Assembly: GCA_964641695.1 (NCBI GenBank)
Contig: CAZXKG010000041.1
Coordinates: 1 to 21,319 of the forward strand
From: RHKX01 sp964641695
GTDB lineage: Bacteria; Actinomycetota; Thermoleophilia; Solirubrobacterales; 70-9
Direction: 5' to 3'
DNA length: 21,319 nucleotides
In this document: in pieces, positions 1 to 5,876 of the stretch
Numbering within the stretch: the stretch's first letter is position 1
Layout: each line of letters starts with the position of its first letter
Translations under genes and position numbers: made by a program
The notes under the pieces: model-generated
Told to the model about the DNA's origin: nothing
What the model saw: only the letters and a program-made list of their open reading frames with translations
Databases searched by the model: none

Positions 1-357
1 TGCGCCCGGGTGCCGAAGCTGACCTTGATCGCCGGCGGCTCCTTCGGCGCGGGCAACTACGGCATGTGCGGCCGCGCCTACTCGCCCCGCTTCCTGTTCA
101 TGTGGCCCAACGCGCGGATCTCGGTGATGGGCGGCGAGCAGGCGGCGGCGGTGATGGCCGAGGTAGGACGGCCCGAGGCGGGAGAGGAGCTGCGCGAGCA
201 GTACGAGGCCCAGGGACGGCCGATGTACTCGACCGCGCGCCTCTGGGACGACGGAGTGATCGACCCGCGCGACACCCGCGAGGTCCTCTCGAAGGCTCTG
301 GATGCCTGCGCCGGAGCGCCGCTCGAGGATGTCGGCTACGGCGTCTTCCGGATGTAG
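1..357 (+). CDS. mccB: Acyl-CoA carboxylase carboxyltransferase (beta) subunit, methylcrotonoyl-CoA carboxylase type, C-terminal part only
   Basis: The frame is open from base 1, so the gene begins upstream and only about 118 residues are present. The beta subunit moves the carboxyl group from carboxybiotin to an acyl-CoA; in the MCC subfamily this is 3-methylcrotonyl-CoA in leucine breakdown. The visible part carries the glycine-rich GGSFGAGNYGMCGRAYSPRF stretch, then PNARISVMGGEQAA, then the C-terminal STARLWDDGVIDPRDTR and closing GVFRM signatures. These are characteristic of MCC beta chains rather than of propionyl-CoA carboxylases. Geranyl-CoA carboxylase or another branched acyl-CoA carboxylase of the same clade remains possible, because specificity cannot be read from this fragment. 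The stop lies 16 bp from the stop of a convergent gene. Confidence 0.9.
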   Translation, partial: CARVPKLTLIAGGSFGAGNYGMCGRAYSPRFLFMWPNARISVMGGEQAAAVMAEVGRPEAGEELREQYEAQGRPMYSTARLWDDGVIDPRDTREVLSKALDACAGAPLEDVGYGVFRM

Positions 358-373
358 GCCTACGCGAGGTCGA

Positions 374-718
374 TCAGAAGTCCTCGGGGAGGACCAAGTC
401 GTCGCAGAGGGCGAGCTGGAAGCGATGCAGCTCGACCTCCATGTTCTCACGCTCGAGGGTGCGCAGATCGTGAAGGAGCGCGTCGGCTCCGGCGTCGAGG
501 ATCCGATCGAAGCGGTCCATCACCGCCTGCTCGTGGATCCCGACGGCTTGCCAGTCGCACTCGGGGCATCGCAGGGCGACCCGCCAGTGGACGTCGTCGA
601 TCGACTCCCACTCGGTCGGTTGCACGAAGCGACCGCGACAGGACGGGCAGACGTGCAGCTCGCGTGCATCCACGCAGTCGGCCGAGCCATCGCCGCAGTT
701 CTCCAGGGGTTGCTCCAT
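374..718 (-). CDS. Small zinc-ribbon protein, function unknown
   Basis: This 114-residue protein carries two CPxC knuckles, C24-P-S-C27 and C51-P-E-C54, separated by 23 residues, which fits a four-cysteine zinc ribbon at residues 22-56. The remainder is acidic and probably helical (about residues 62-105) and has no membrane segment. I chose the ATG at 718 because a TAGGTG -10-like box (731-726 on the minus strand) ends 7 nt before it. A longer frame starting at a TTG at 772 would run through the palindrome at 772-789. The gene converges on the carboxylase and diverges from dcd. I do not recognise the family. A nucleic-acid-binding or protein-protein role is possible, but nothing in the sequence decides it. 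Confidence 0.72.
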   Translation of the reverse strand: MEQPLENCGDGSADCVDARELHVCPSCRGRFVQPTEWESIDDVHWRVALRCPECDWQAVGIHEQAVMDRFDRILDAGADALLHDLRTLERENMEVELHRFQLALCDDLVLPEDF

Positions 719-725
719 GTCCAGG

Positions 726-731
726 CACCTA
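726..731 (-). promoter_or_regulatory. -10-like box (TAGGTG) of the zinc-ribbon gene
   Basis: Minus-strand TAGGTG ends 7 nt before the ATG at 718. This is the same geometry as the other TANNNT boxes in this window and suggests a leaderless or nearly leaderless transcript. No convincing -35 is visible. Confidence 0.4.
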
Positions 732-771
732 TCGGCGGGAGCGAGCCGGCGACGCGACGGTGTCCGAGGCA

Positions 772-789
772 ACTGGACATCCGTCCAGT
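772..789. promoter_or_regulatory. 18-bp palindrome ACTGG-N8-CCAGT, operator-like
   Basis: ACTGGACATCCGTCCAGT has perfect 7-bp arms around a 4-bp spacer. It lies 54-71 bp upstream of the zinc-ribbon start, in the divergent region shared with dcd. A second palindrome with the same outer half-sites occurs at 2815-2832. The size and symmetry fit a dimeric repressor site, for example of the TetR type, but the regulator is unknown. Confidence 0.5.
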
Positions 790-947
790 CTGAGTGGGCT
801 GCGGCGTGCGTCGACGGGACGCGGTGCCCCCACTACGACGACTACGTCGGGTCGATCTGACACGTGGGTGTAGTTGTTGGCCTCGGAGACCGAGAACGTT
901 CACCACGTGTGCTTTGGCGTGGGCGCCCGACCCGCCCACCCAATGCA
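790..947. other. Divergent intergenic region between the zinc-ribbon gene and dcd
   Basis: No credible gene is seen on either strand; the frames that cross it run out of phase into dcd. It contains a short CGACG-ACTA-CGTCG inverted repeat near 838-851 and two ACGTG cores near 862 and 905. Nothing else is recognisable. Confidence 0.4.
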
Positions 948-953
948 TAGACT
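948..953 (+). promoter_or_regulatory. dcd: -10-like box (TAGACT) of dcd
   Basis: TAGACT ends 9 nt before the dcd ATG at 963, so transcription should begin within a few bases of the start codon. There is no clear -35 and no Shine-Dalgarno sequence. Confidence 0.5.
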
Positions 954-962
954 GGCCGCTTC

Positions 963-1529
963 ATGGTGCTCAGCGACCGCACGATCAGGGAGGAGGTCGA
1001 GGCCGGACGGATCACGTTCGACCCGTTCGACCCGAGCCTGATCCAGCCTTCCAGCGTCGACGTCCGCGTCGACGGCAAGTTCCGCGTCTTCCACAACGCG
1101 CGCTACCCGTACATCGACGTGCGGCAGAAGATGGACGACCTGACCGAGCTGGTCGAGGTCACCGGCGACGAGCCCTTCATCCTCCATCCCGGCGAGTTCG
1201 TCCTCGGCCAGACCCTGGAGCGCGTCAAGCTCCCCGACGACGTCGTCGCCCGCCTCGAGGGCAAGAGCTCCCTCGGCCGTCTGGGCCTGCTGATCCACTC
1301 GACCGCGGGCTTCGTCGACGCCGGCTTCGAGGGCAACCTGACCCTGGAGCTCTCGAACGTCGCCAACCTGCCGATCACGATCTACCACGGCATGCCGATC
1401 GGCCAGATCTCCTTCATGCGCATGGACGGCCCGGTCGAGTTCCCCTACGGCTCCAGCGAGACCGGCAGCAAGTACCAGGGCCAGGACGAGCCCACCGCCA
1501 GCCGCTTCTACCTGAACTTCGAGAAGTAG
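963..1529 (+). CDS. dcd: dCTP deaminase (probably the bifunctional dCTP deaminase/dUTPase type)
   Basis: The 188-residue protein has the trimeric dUTPase/dCTP deaminase fold. The signature GKSSLGRLGLLIHSTAGF (residues 100-117) is followed by VDAGFEGNLTLELSN, where E129 is at the position of the catalytic glutamate. The glycine-rich tail GSKYQGQ (169-174) closes over the nucleotide in this family. The enzyme deaminates dCTP to dUTP. The close resemblance to the mycobacterial form, which also hydrolyses dUTP to dUMP and so makes dUMP for thymidylate directly, suggests the bifunctional type; this is inference from family style. Length is normal. The ATG follows a -10-like TAGACT with almost no leader. 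The next gene, 159 bp downstream, is a GntR regulator with its own promoter, so dcd is probably monocistronic. Confidence 0.96.
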   Translation: MVLSDRTIREEVEAGRITFDPFDPSLIQPSSVDVRVDGKFRVFHNARYPYIDVRQKMDDLTELVEVTGDEPFILHPGEFVLGQTLERVKLPDDVVARLEGKSSLGRLGLLIHSTAGFVDAGFEGNLTLELSNVANLPITIYHGMPIGQISFMRMDGPVEFPYGSSETGSKYQGQDEPTASRFYLNFEK

Positions 1530-1555
1530 CGCCGGCATAGCCGACCCCGGACGGC

Positions 1556-1585
1556 ATCGCCTCAGGGCGATAGCGTGCTATCGCC
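1556..1585 (+). terminator. Two overlapping hairpins sharing one arm (terminator or attenuator)
   Basis: ATCGCC (1556-1561) pairs with GGCGAT (1566-1571) across a TCAG loop. The same GGCGAT is also the start of GGCGATAGC (1566-1574), which pairs perfectly with GCTATCGCC (1577-1585). Only one of the two hairpins can form at a time. The site lies 27 bp after the dcd stop. No T-tract follows, so it may be a U-independent terminator or a switch. Confidence 0.55.
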
Positions 1586-1639
1586 GCAGCTAAGGGGCCC
1601 GTCTCCGTCATCGAGCCGGCCTGCTCTCCACCTTCCAGA

Positions 1640-1655
1640 CAACGTCGAGACGTTG
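1640..1655. promoter_or_regulatory. Palindromic operator candidate over the gntR -35
   Basis: CAACGTCGAGACGTTG is a perfect inverted repeat (7-bp arms, GA centre) with a GTC..GAC core, compatible with the GT-N-AC pattern of FadR/FCD-type GntR operators. It covers the start of the TTGGGC -35 at 1653-1658. Autoregulation by the adjacent regulator is the simplest reading. Confidence 0.5.
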
Positions 1656-1682
1656 GGCATCTCTCGAATCCCGCGCTAGATT
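1653..1682 (+). promoter_or_regulatory. gntR-ridA promoter (-35 TTGGGC, -10 TAGATT)
   Basis: TTGGGC (1653-1658) and TAGATT (1677-1682) are separated by 18 bp. The GTG start of the regulator lies 6 nt after the -10, indicating a leaderless mRNA. This is one of the few promoters here with a recognisable -35. Confidence 0.55.
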
Positions 1683-1688
1683 GACTAC

Positions 1689-2417
1689 GTGCCAGGTGCC
1701 CCACTTCCCTCCACCGGCGGGAACAACATCGTCAAGTTGGCCACCGCCCGCCGCCGGGCGGGGACGCTGGCTCGGATCCACGCCTACGGTGCGATCCTCG
1801 ATGCGATCGTCCGCTCGGAGTTCGAGCCGGGGCGACGCCTCTCGGAGAACGAGCTCGCCGCCTGGCTCGGAGTCAGCCGCACCCCCGTCCGCGAGGCGCT
1901 CGCCAAGCTGCGCGAGGAGGGCCTGGTCGAGATCGTCGCCCAGCTCGGCACCTTCGTCGCCCCGATCAACCCGCGTGCCGTCACCGACGCCCAGTTCATC
2001 CGCGAGTCGCTGGAATGCGCCGCCGTCCGCAAGGCGGCGGTCAACGCCGGAGAGGACGACATCGCCGAGCTCGAATCGATCGTCCGCAACCAGCATCGCT
2101 CGGTCGAGACCGGCGATCACGACGCCTTCTACGTCCTCGACGACGACTTCCACCACGCCCTCTGCGACCTCAGCGGACACGCCGCGGTCTGGGGGCTCGG
2201 ACAAAGGGTGAAGCCGCACCTGAACCGCGTTCGCCGCCTCTCGCTCCCAGCCCCCAGCTACCTGGAGCAGATGGTCAGCGACCACGAGGTCGTCCTCGCG
2301 GCGATCGAGCGCAACGACCCCGACGTCGCCGAGTCCGCCCTCCGCGATCACCTCCGCATGGTCCTGCGCGAGATCCCCAGCCTGCGGGAGCAGCGGCCGG
2401 AGTACTTCGAGGAATGA
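1689..2417 (+). CDS. GntR-family transcriptional regulator, FadR/FCD subfamily
   Basis: The 242-residue protein has an N-terminal winged helix (about residues 20-88) with the GntR signatures GRRLSENELAAWLGVSRTPVREALAKL and the wing EGLVEIVAQLGTFVAP in adjoining stretches. An all-helical FCD ligand-binding domain (about 98-225) follows. Metal/ligand positions typical of FCD domains are present: D in DDDFHHALCDLSGH near residue 153, the histidines near 155-156, and a later H in MVSDHEVVLAAI. FCD regulators usually sense small carboxylates and repress neighbouring catabolic genes. The GTG start is supported by a -10 box 6 nt upstream; a palindrome lies over the -35. Its last bases overlap the ridA start (ATGA), so regulator and RidA should be translated together. 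The ligand is unknown. Confidence 0.93.
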   Translation: MPGAPLPSTGGNNIVKLATARRRAGTLARIHAYGAILDAIVRSEFEPGRRLSENELAAWLGVSRTPVREALAKLREEGLVEIVAQLGTFVAPINPRAVTDAQFIRESLECAAVRKAAVNAGEDDIAELESIVRNQHRSVETGDHDAFYVLDDDFHHALCDLSGHAAVWGLGQRVKPHLNRVRRLSLPAPSYLEQMVSDHEVVLAAIERNDPDVAESALRDHLRMVLREIPSLREQRPEYFEE

Positions 2418-2800
2418 GCGACGGCATCTCGAACCGACGCGCCGTCGGCGGATCCACCCCGGTCGGTCCCTACTCCCCCGGCATCATCGCCGAGGGGTCG
2501 CTGCTCTTCGTCGCCGGCCAGATCGCGGCTCGCGACGGTGAGTTCGCCGGCGGGACGCTTGCCGAGCAGGCGGAGCTGGCGCTGAACAACCTGGCCGCGG
2601 TCGTCGCGGCCGCCGGCGCCACGCTCGACGATGTCGTCCGCTGCGGCGTCTTCTTGGCCGATCTCGCGGACGGGCCCGCCTTCAACGAGATCTACGCCGC
2701 CCGCTTCGCCGAACCCCGCCCGGCCCGCGCCACGGTCGAGGCCAAGCTCCCGCTGGGTGCGCTCGTGGAGGTCGACTGCGTGGTTTCGCTGCCGAGTTGA
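2414..2800 (+). CDS. RidA/YjgF/YER057c/UK114-family protein (enamine/imine deaminase)
   Basis: This 128-residue protein is the full family length. Motifs seen: GPYSPGI (19-25), LFVAGQIA (31-38), QAELALNNLAAVVAAAG (52-68), and the C-terminal R105 followed by VEAKLPLGALVEVDC. R105 sits at the position of the arginine that binds the substrate carboxylate in RidA and is required for deamination of reactive 2-aminoacrylate-type enamines. Proteins of this family form trimers in the cytoplasm. The ATG overlaps the GntR stop as ATGA, a tight coupling suggesting the regulator controls a pathway that produces imines or enamines. The exact substrate cannot be told: the family contains several subgroups with other roles. 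Confidence 0.92.
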   Translation: MSDGISNRRAVGGSTPVGPYSPGIIAEGSLLFVAGQIAARDGEFAGGTLAEQAELALNNLAAVVAAAGATLDDVVRCGVFLADLADGPAFNEIYAARFAEPRPARATVEAKLPLGALVEVDCVVSLPS

Positions 2801-2814
2801 GGGTGTCGTCAACT

Positions 2815-2832
2815 ACTGGCTCAGCAGCCAGT
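2815..2832. promoter_or_regulatory. 18-bp palindrome ACTGG-N8-CCAGT upstream of the copper cassette
   Basis: ACTGGCTCAGCAGCCAGT has perfect 7-bp arms and a 4-bp spacer, the same design and outer half-sites as the palindrome at 772-789. It covers where the -35 of the TACGAT promoter at 2842-2847 would lie. It could instead be a ridA terminator hairpin, since it begins 14 bp after the ridA stop, but no T-tract follows. Confidence 0.5.
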
Positions 2833-2841
2833 CCGATCGGT

Positions 2842-2847
2842 TACGAT
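2842..2847 (+). promoter_or_regulatory. -10-like box (TACGAT) of the copper cassette
   Basis: TACGAT matches the TANNNT pattern and would start transcription near 2854, leaving a leader of about 80 nt before the ATG at 2934. Unlike its neighbours, this unit is therefore not leaderless. Confidence 0.4.
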
Positions 2848-2853
2848 CGTCTG

Positions 2854-2916
2854 CGTGCCGCTCCGGGAAAGCGGTACGAAAGAGCACTTGGGGCGGGCAT
2901 GGGGCCGAGCCCCCGC
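2854..2916 (+). other. Structured 5' leader of the beta-helix gene
   Basis: A 9-bp stem, CGTGCCGCT (2854-2862) with AGCGGTACG (2870-2878), includes one G-T pair and has a 7-nt loop. Downstream, GGGGC (2901-2905) pairs with GCCCC (2909-2913), and GCGGG (2893-2897) could alternatively pair with CCCGC (2912-2916). I do not recognise a known riboswitch consensus. It may be an unclassified regulatory leader or simply an mRNA-stabilising structure. Confidence 0.4.
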
Positions 2917-2933
2917 ACTAGATGAGGAGAGTT

Positions 2934-4346
2934 ATGAGCGTTGGTCTCGTCGTTCGTATTGCGGCAGTAGCCCTGGCGGCTGCGCTGTTCCTGGTTCCTG
3001 CCGGAGCCAGCGCCGCGAAGAAGAACAAGAAGGACAAGCCGCTGGTCGTCTGCAAGCACGGCTGCAAGTACCGGACGATCCAGAAGGCGGTCGACAAGGC
3101 CGGCAAGGGCGACACGATCAAGGTCAAGCCGGGCAAGTACGTCGAGGGCGTCTACATCACCGGCAAGAAGTACAAGGGCCTGACGATCACCGGCACTCCC
3201 GCCAAGAAGGCCAAGAAGGTGATCATCGAGGGCAAGAACGCCCAGTCCGGTGACGGCAGCGGCGTGGCCAACAACGGCATCGAGGTTCGCAACGTCAACA
3301 AGGTGACGGTCAAGAACGTCCTCGTCCGCAACTTCGCCAACAACGGCATCTTCTTCTACGACTCGAACACGGCGAACAAGAAGATCACCTGCAACGACTT
3401 CCTCGCCAAGAACACCTACACCGCGTTCAACCGCTCCTACGGCGTCTACGCCTTCGGCTGCGCCGGCGGCAAGATCACCCAGTCGGAAGGCTGGGGCCAC
3501 GGCGACTCGGCGTTCTACATCGGCGCGACCCCGTTCCCGCAGAAGAACCCGAAGAAGACCGTCCTCGACAAGAACAAGGCGTACAAGAACGTGCTCGGCT
3601 ACTCGGGGACGAACTCGCACTACGTCGACATCAAGAACTCCGACTACTACAACAACGGAGCGGGGATCGTCCCGAACACGCTCGACTCCGAGCCGTTCGA
3701 GCCAACCTCCGACAGCGTGATCCGCAACAACAACGTGTTCTGGAACAACTTCAACTACTTCCTGCCGAACTCGGGCGTGAACACCGTCAGCGACGGCCTC
3801 GGCGAGATCGAGGGGCTGGGGACGCTCCAGTACCCGACGGGCGCCGGCGTGATCCTCTTCGGCGGCCAGAACTGGAAGGTCGAGAACAACAACATCTTCG
3901 GCAACTTCAAGTGGGGTGTCGCGATGTTCTCGGACCCGTTCAACGAAGGTGGCGACGCGCTCAGCAAGGACAACCAGATCAAGGGCAACGAGATGGGCCG
4001 CGACGGCACCGACACCAACGCGGTCGACTTCTGGAACGACGGCTCGGGCAGCGGCAACTGCTGGTCGGGGAACAACAGCTCGACGTTCGCGCCTACCGGT
4101 GACGCCTCGGCGACGATCGAGCAGCTCTACCCGACGACGTGCCCGGCACCGGTCGTCGCCCCCAATCCGGGCGCGACCGGAACCAGCGTCGGCAACGGCA
4201 ACATGGTCGGCCAGCTACTGAACTACGTGCTGTCGAACGACGCCAAGCCGCCGGAAGCCCAGGAGTGCTCGTGGGTCCAGCACTCGCATCCGAAGTTCAA
4301 GAAGTACAAGGCAGTCGACATCAAGCCGGATCCGCAATGCAACTGA
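2934..4346 (+). CDS. Secreted right-handed parallel beta-helix protein
   Basis: The 470-residue protein starts with a clear Sec-type signal peptide (residues 1-27, ending GASA before AKKNKK). A C40-x3-C44 pair and the beta-helix N-cap pattern follow (TIQKAVDKAGKGDTIKVKPG). Then comes a long run of coils rich in NNGI-, N- and G-containing turns up to about residue 390, typical of pectate-lyase/CASH-type folds such as NosD. I see no lyase catalytic set. It is unusually lysine-rich for a GC-rich genome. The ATG at 2934 is preferred over 2922 because AGGAG (2925-2929) is correctly placed only for it. The gene ends in a 10-bp overlap with the downstream cupredoxin, so the two are coupled. Possible roles: polysaccharide binding, cell-surface scaffold, or, by analogy with NosD beside a copper enzyme, copper-enzyme maturation. 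All are inference. Confidence 0.85.
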   Translation: MSVGLVVRIAAVALAAALFLVPAGASAAKKNKKDKPLVVCKHGCKYRTIQKAVDKAGKGDTIKVKPGKYVEGVYITGKKYKGLTITGTPAKKAKKVIIEGKNAQSGDGSGVANNGIEVRNVNKVTVKNVLVRNFANNGIFFYDSNTANKKITCNDFLAKNTYTAFNRSYGVYAFGCAGGKITQSEGWGHGDSAFYIGATPFPQKNPKKTVLDKNKAYKNVLGYSGTNSHYVDIKNSDYYNNGAGIVPNTLDSEPFEPTSDSVIRNNNVFWNNFNYFLPNSGVNTVSDGLGEIEGLGTLQYPTGAGVILFGGQNWKVENNNIFGNFKWGVAMFSDPFNEGGDALSKDNQIKGNEMGRDGTDTNAVDFWNDGSGSGNCWSGNNSSTFAPTGDASATIEQLYPTTCPAPVVAPNPGATGTSVGNGNMVGQLLNYVLSNDAKPPEAQECSWVQHSHPKFKKYKAVDIKPDPQCN

Positions 4347-4768
4347 GTCGCGGAAAGACCCCGATCTGGGGATTGGGCGGGGCGCTCGTAGCGGCAGTCC
4401 TCGCGGTGCTCGTACTGGGCACCGCGGGGGCCGCGGCGAAGACGCCGAAGGTCCTCGTCGCCGACGACTACTTCTCGCCGGCGAAGGTGACGGTCAAGCA
4501 GGGGAACAAGGTCAAGTTCGTCTGGGACTCGATGAACATCAACACGCACAACGCGACGTTGGACAAGGGGCCGAAGAAGGTGAAGAAGAAGGACTTCACC
4601 TCACGCAGCGGCGCGATCGGGATCAAGTTCACGCCGAAGTTCCAGAAGAAGGGAACCTACAAGTTCATCTGCACCATCCACCCCGTCGTGATGCAGGCTG
4701 AGGTCAAGGTGAAGCCCGCGAAGAAGAAGAAAAAGAAGAACAAGAAGAACAAGAAGAAGAACAAGTGA
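4337..4768 (+). CDS. Secreted cupredoxin (type 1 copper protein) with poly-lysine tail
   Basis: The 143-residue protein has a signal peptide/anchor at residues 12-34 (ending TAGAAA) and one plastocyanin-like domain (38-126). Likely copper ligands are H71 (NTHNATL), C112, H115 and M119 (CTIHPVVM), a full type 1 set. The role is probably single-electron transfer outside the membrane. From residue 129 the chain is only lysine and asparagine (12 K, 3 N), encoded by a nearly pure purine tract at 4721-4765. Such a cationic tail could hold the protein to anionic cell wall polymers, or to a partner. The ATG lies inside the end of the beta-helix gene (ATGCAACTGA overlap). The multicopper oxidase follows 46 bp later, making this a plausible electron donor or acceptor for it. 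Confidence 0.88.
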   Translation: MQLSRGKTPIWGLGGALVAAVLAVLVLGTAGAAAKTPKVLVADDYFSPAKVTVKQGNKVKFVWDSMNINTHNATLDKGPKKVKKKDFTSRSGAIGIKFTPKFQKKGTYKFICTIHPVVMQAEVKVKPAKKKKKKNKKNKKKNK

Positions 4769-4773
4769 TGACT

Positions 4774-4793
4774 GCCCCGGTCGGAAGCGGGGC
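4774..4793 (+). other. Intercistronic hairpin in the copper cassette
   Basis: GCCCCG (4774-4779) pairs with CGGGGC (4788-4793) around an 8-nt loop, in the 46-bp gap between the cupredoxin and the oxidase. There is no T-tract. It may tune the ratio of the two products by partial termination or by mRNA processing. Confidence 0.4.
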
Positions 4794-4814
4794 GCTCGAG
4801 GAGGAGGCGGAACG

Positions 4815-5876
4815 ATGAGCCTGCCACCCATGGCGCCCGTGGGCCGCCGCAAGTTCATGGCGGATGCCGCGGGTGGTCTCCTGCTCTGCACGCTGGCCGG
4901 CAAGGAGGTCTTCCTCGATCGTGAGGCGGACCTTCCCGGCATCTCGAAGGAGCTCGAGGTACCGCCGAAGGTCGCGGCCGCAGGGCGCCGCGAGGCGAAG
5001 GCGCCGGCCGCGACCACGCTCGCCGCGACCACTCCCGGGCAGCGCGAGTACTGGATCAAGGCCGAGGCCGTGAAGTGGAACATCGTCCCCAACAAGCGGG
5101 ATCAGATGATGGGCAAGAAGGTGAAGGGGAAGAAGACCTTCACCGCCTACGCCTACCGCGCCTACTCGGCGAACTTCGCGGCGCCGCTCGGAGCGGCCCG
5201 CATCCCCGGCCCGCTGATCGAGGCGTACGTCGGCGAGACCGTCGTCGTCCACTTCCGCAACGAGCTGTCCTCGCCGGTGACCATCCACCCGCACGGGATC
5301 CAGTACTCGGTCGACATGGACGGCGCCTACAAGGGCAAGCACACCGATCCCGGCGGGTTCGTCCAGCAGGGGGAGACCTTCGACTACGTCTGGGAGGCGA
5401 TCCCCGAGAGCGAAGGGGCGTGGATGTACCACGACCACGGCCCTCTCGATCCGATCCCGCTCTACAAGGGCCTGCACGGGCCGATCATCGTTCGCGATCC
5501 CGACAAGCCGCAGCCCGACAAGGAGTTCTTCACCGCCTTCCACTCGCTCATGCCCGTCGCCACGGGCCTCAAGCAGCCGTTCTGGTGCATCAACGGGCGC
5601 TCCTACACGGGCTCGACACCGACCTTCCGCGCGGCGGTCGGCGACGACGTCGCCTTCCACGTCTACGCGCTCGACGACGCCTTCCACACCTTCCACGTCC
5701 ACGGCCATCGCTGGCCCGCTCCCGGCACCGGGACGATCGTCGACAACGTCACGATCGGCCCTGGCGACATCACGACCGCCCGCTTCGTCGAGGACAACCC
5801 CGGCCGCTGGCTCTACCACTGCCACGTGTTCAGCCACCTTCACCAGGGGATGAGCGGTTGGTACATCGTCGACTGA
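4815..5876 (+). CDS. Two-domain multicopper oxidase, small-laccase type, Tat-exported
   Basis: The 353-residue protein opens with a twin-arginine signal (GRRKFMADAAGG, R11-R12) and a linker to about residue 75. Two cupredoxin domains follow. All expected copper motifs are present: HPH (158, 160) and HDH (206, 208) in domain 1; HTFHVH (H291, H294, H296) and HCHVFSHLHQGM (H335, C336, H337, H341, M346) in domain 2. The 3-2 spacing of the first domain-2 motif and the HCH-x3-H-x4-M spacing match bacterial small laccases, which trimerise and build the trinuclear copper site between subunits. Expected reaction: one-electron oxidation of phenols or metals with O2 reduced to water. Three-domain enzymes are about 450-500 residues, so this is not a truncation of one. 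AGGAGG (4802-4807) lies 7 nt before the ATG. tatA and tatC lie just downstream. Confidence 0.93.
   Translation: MSLPPMAPVGRRKFMADAAGGLLLCTLAGKEVFLDREADLPGISKELEVPPKVAAAGRREAKAPAATTLAATTPGQREYWIKAEAVKWNIVPNKRDQMMGKKVKGKKTFTAYAYRAYSANFAAPLGAARIPGPLIEAYVGETVVVHFRNELSSPVTIHPHGIQYSVDMDGAYKGKHTDPGGFVQQGETFDYVWEAIPESEGAWMYHDHGPLDPIPLYKGLHGPIIVRDPDKPQPDKEFFTAFHSLMPVATGLKQPFWCINGRSYTGSTPTFRAAVGDDVAFHVYALDDAFHTFHVHGHRWPAPGTGTIVDNVTIGPGDITTARFVEDNPGRWLYHCHVFSHLHQGMSGWYIVD

Noticed and set aside
354..363. 10-bp palindrome GTAGGCCTAC at the stop of the carboxylase
   Set aside because: It overlaps the coding end, is short, and has no loop for a hairpin. Probably chance.
2922..2933. Alternative ATG at 2922 for the beta-helix protein
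   Set aside because: No ribosome binding site precedes it, and the sequence between it and 2934 is itself the AGGAG site for the second ATG.
4139..4336. Open frame upstream of the first cupredoxin inside the beta-helix gene
   Set aside because: It is a shadow of the beta-helix coding sequence; the cupredoxin signal peptide starts at 4337.
5075..5857. Upstream extension of the second cupredoxin frame through the oxidase gene
   Set aside because: It lies out of phase over a fully conserved oxidase; the signal peptide begins only at about 5858.
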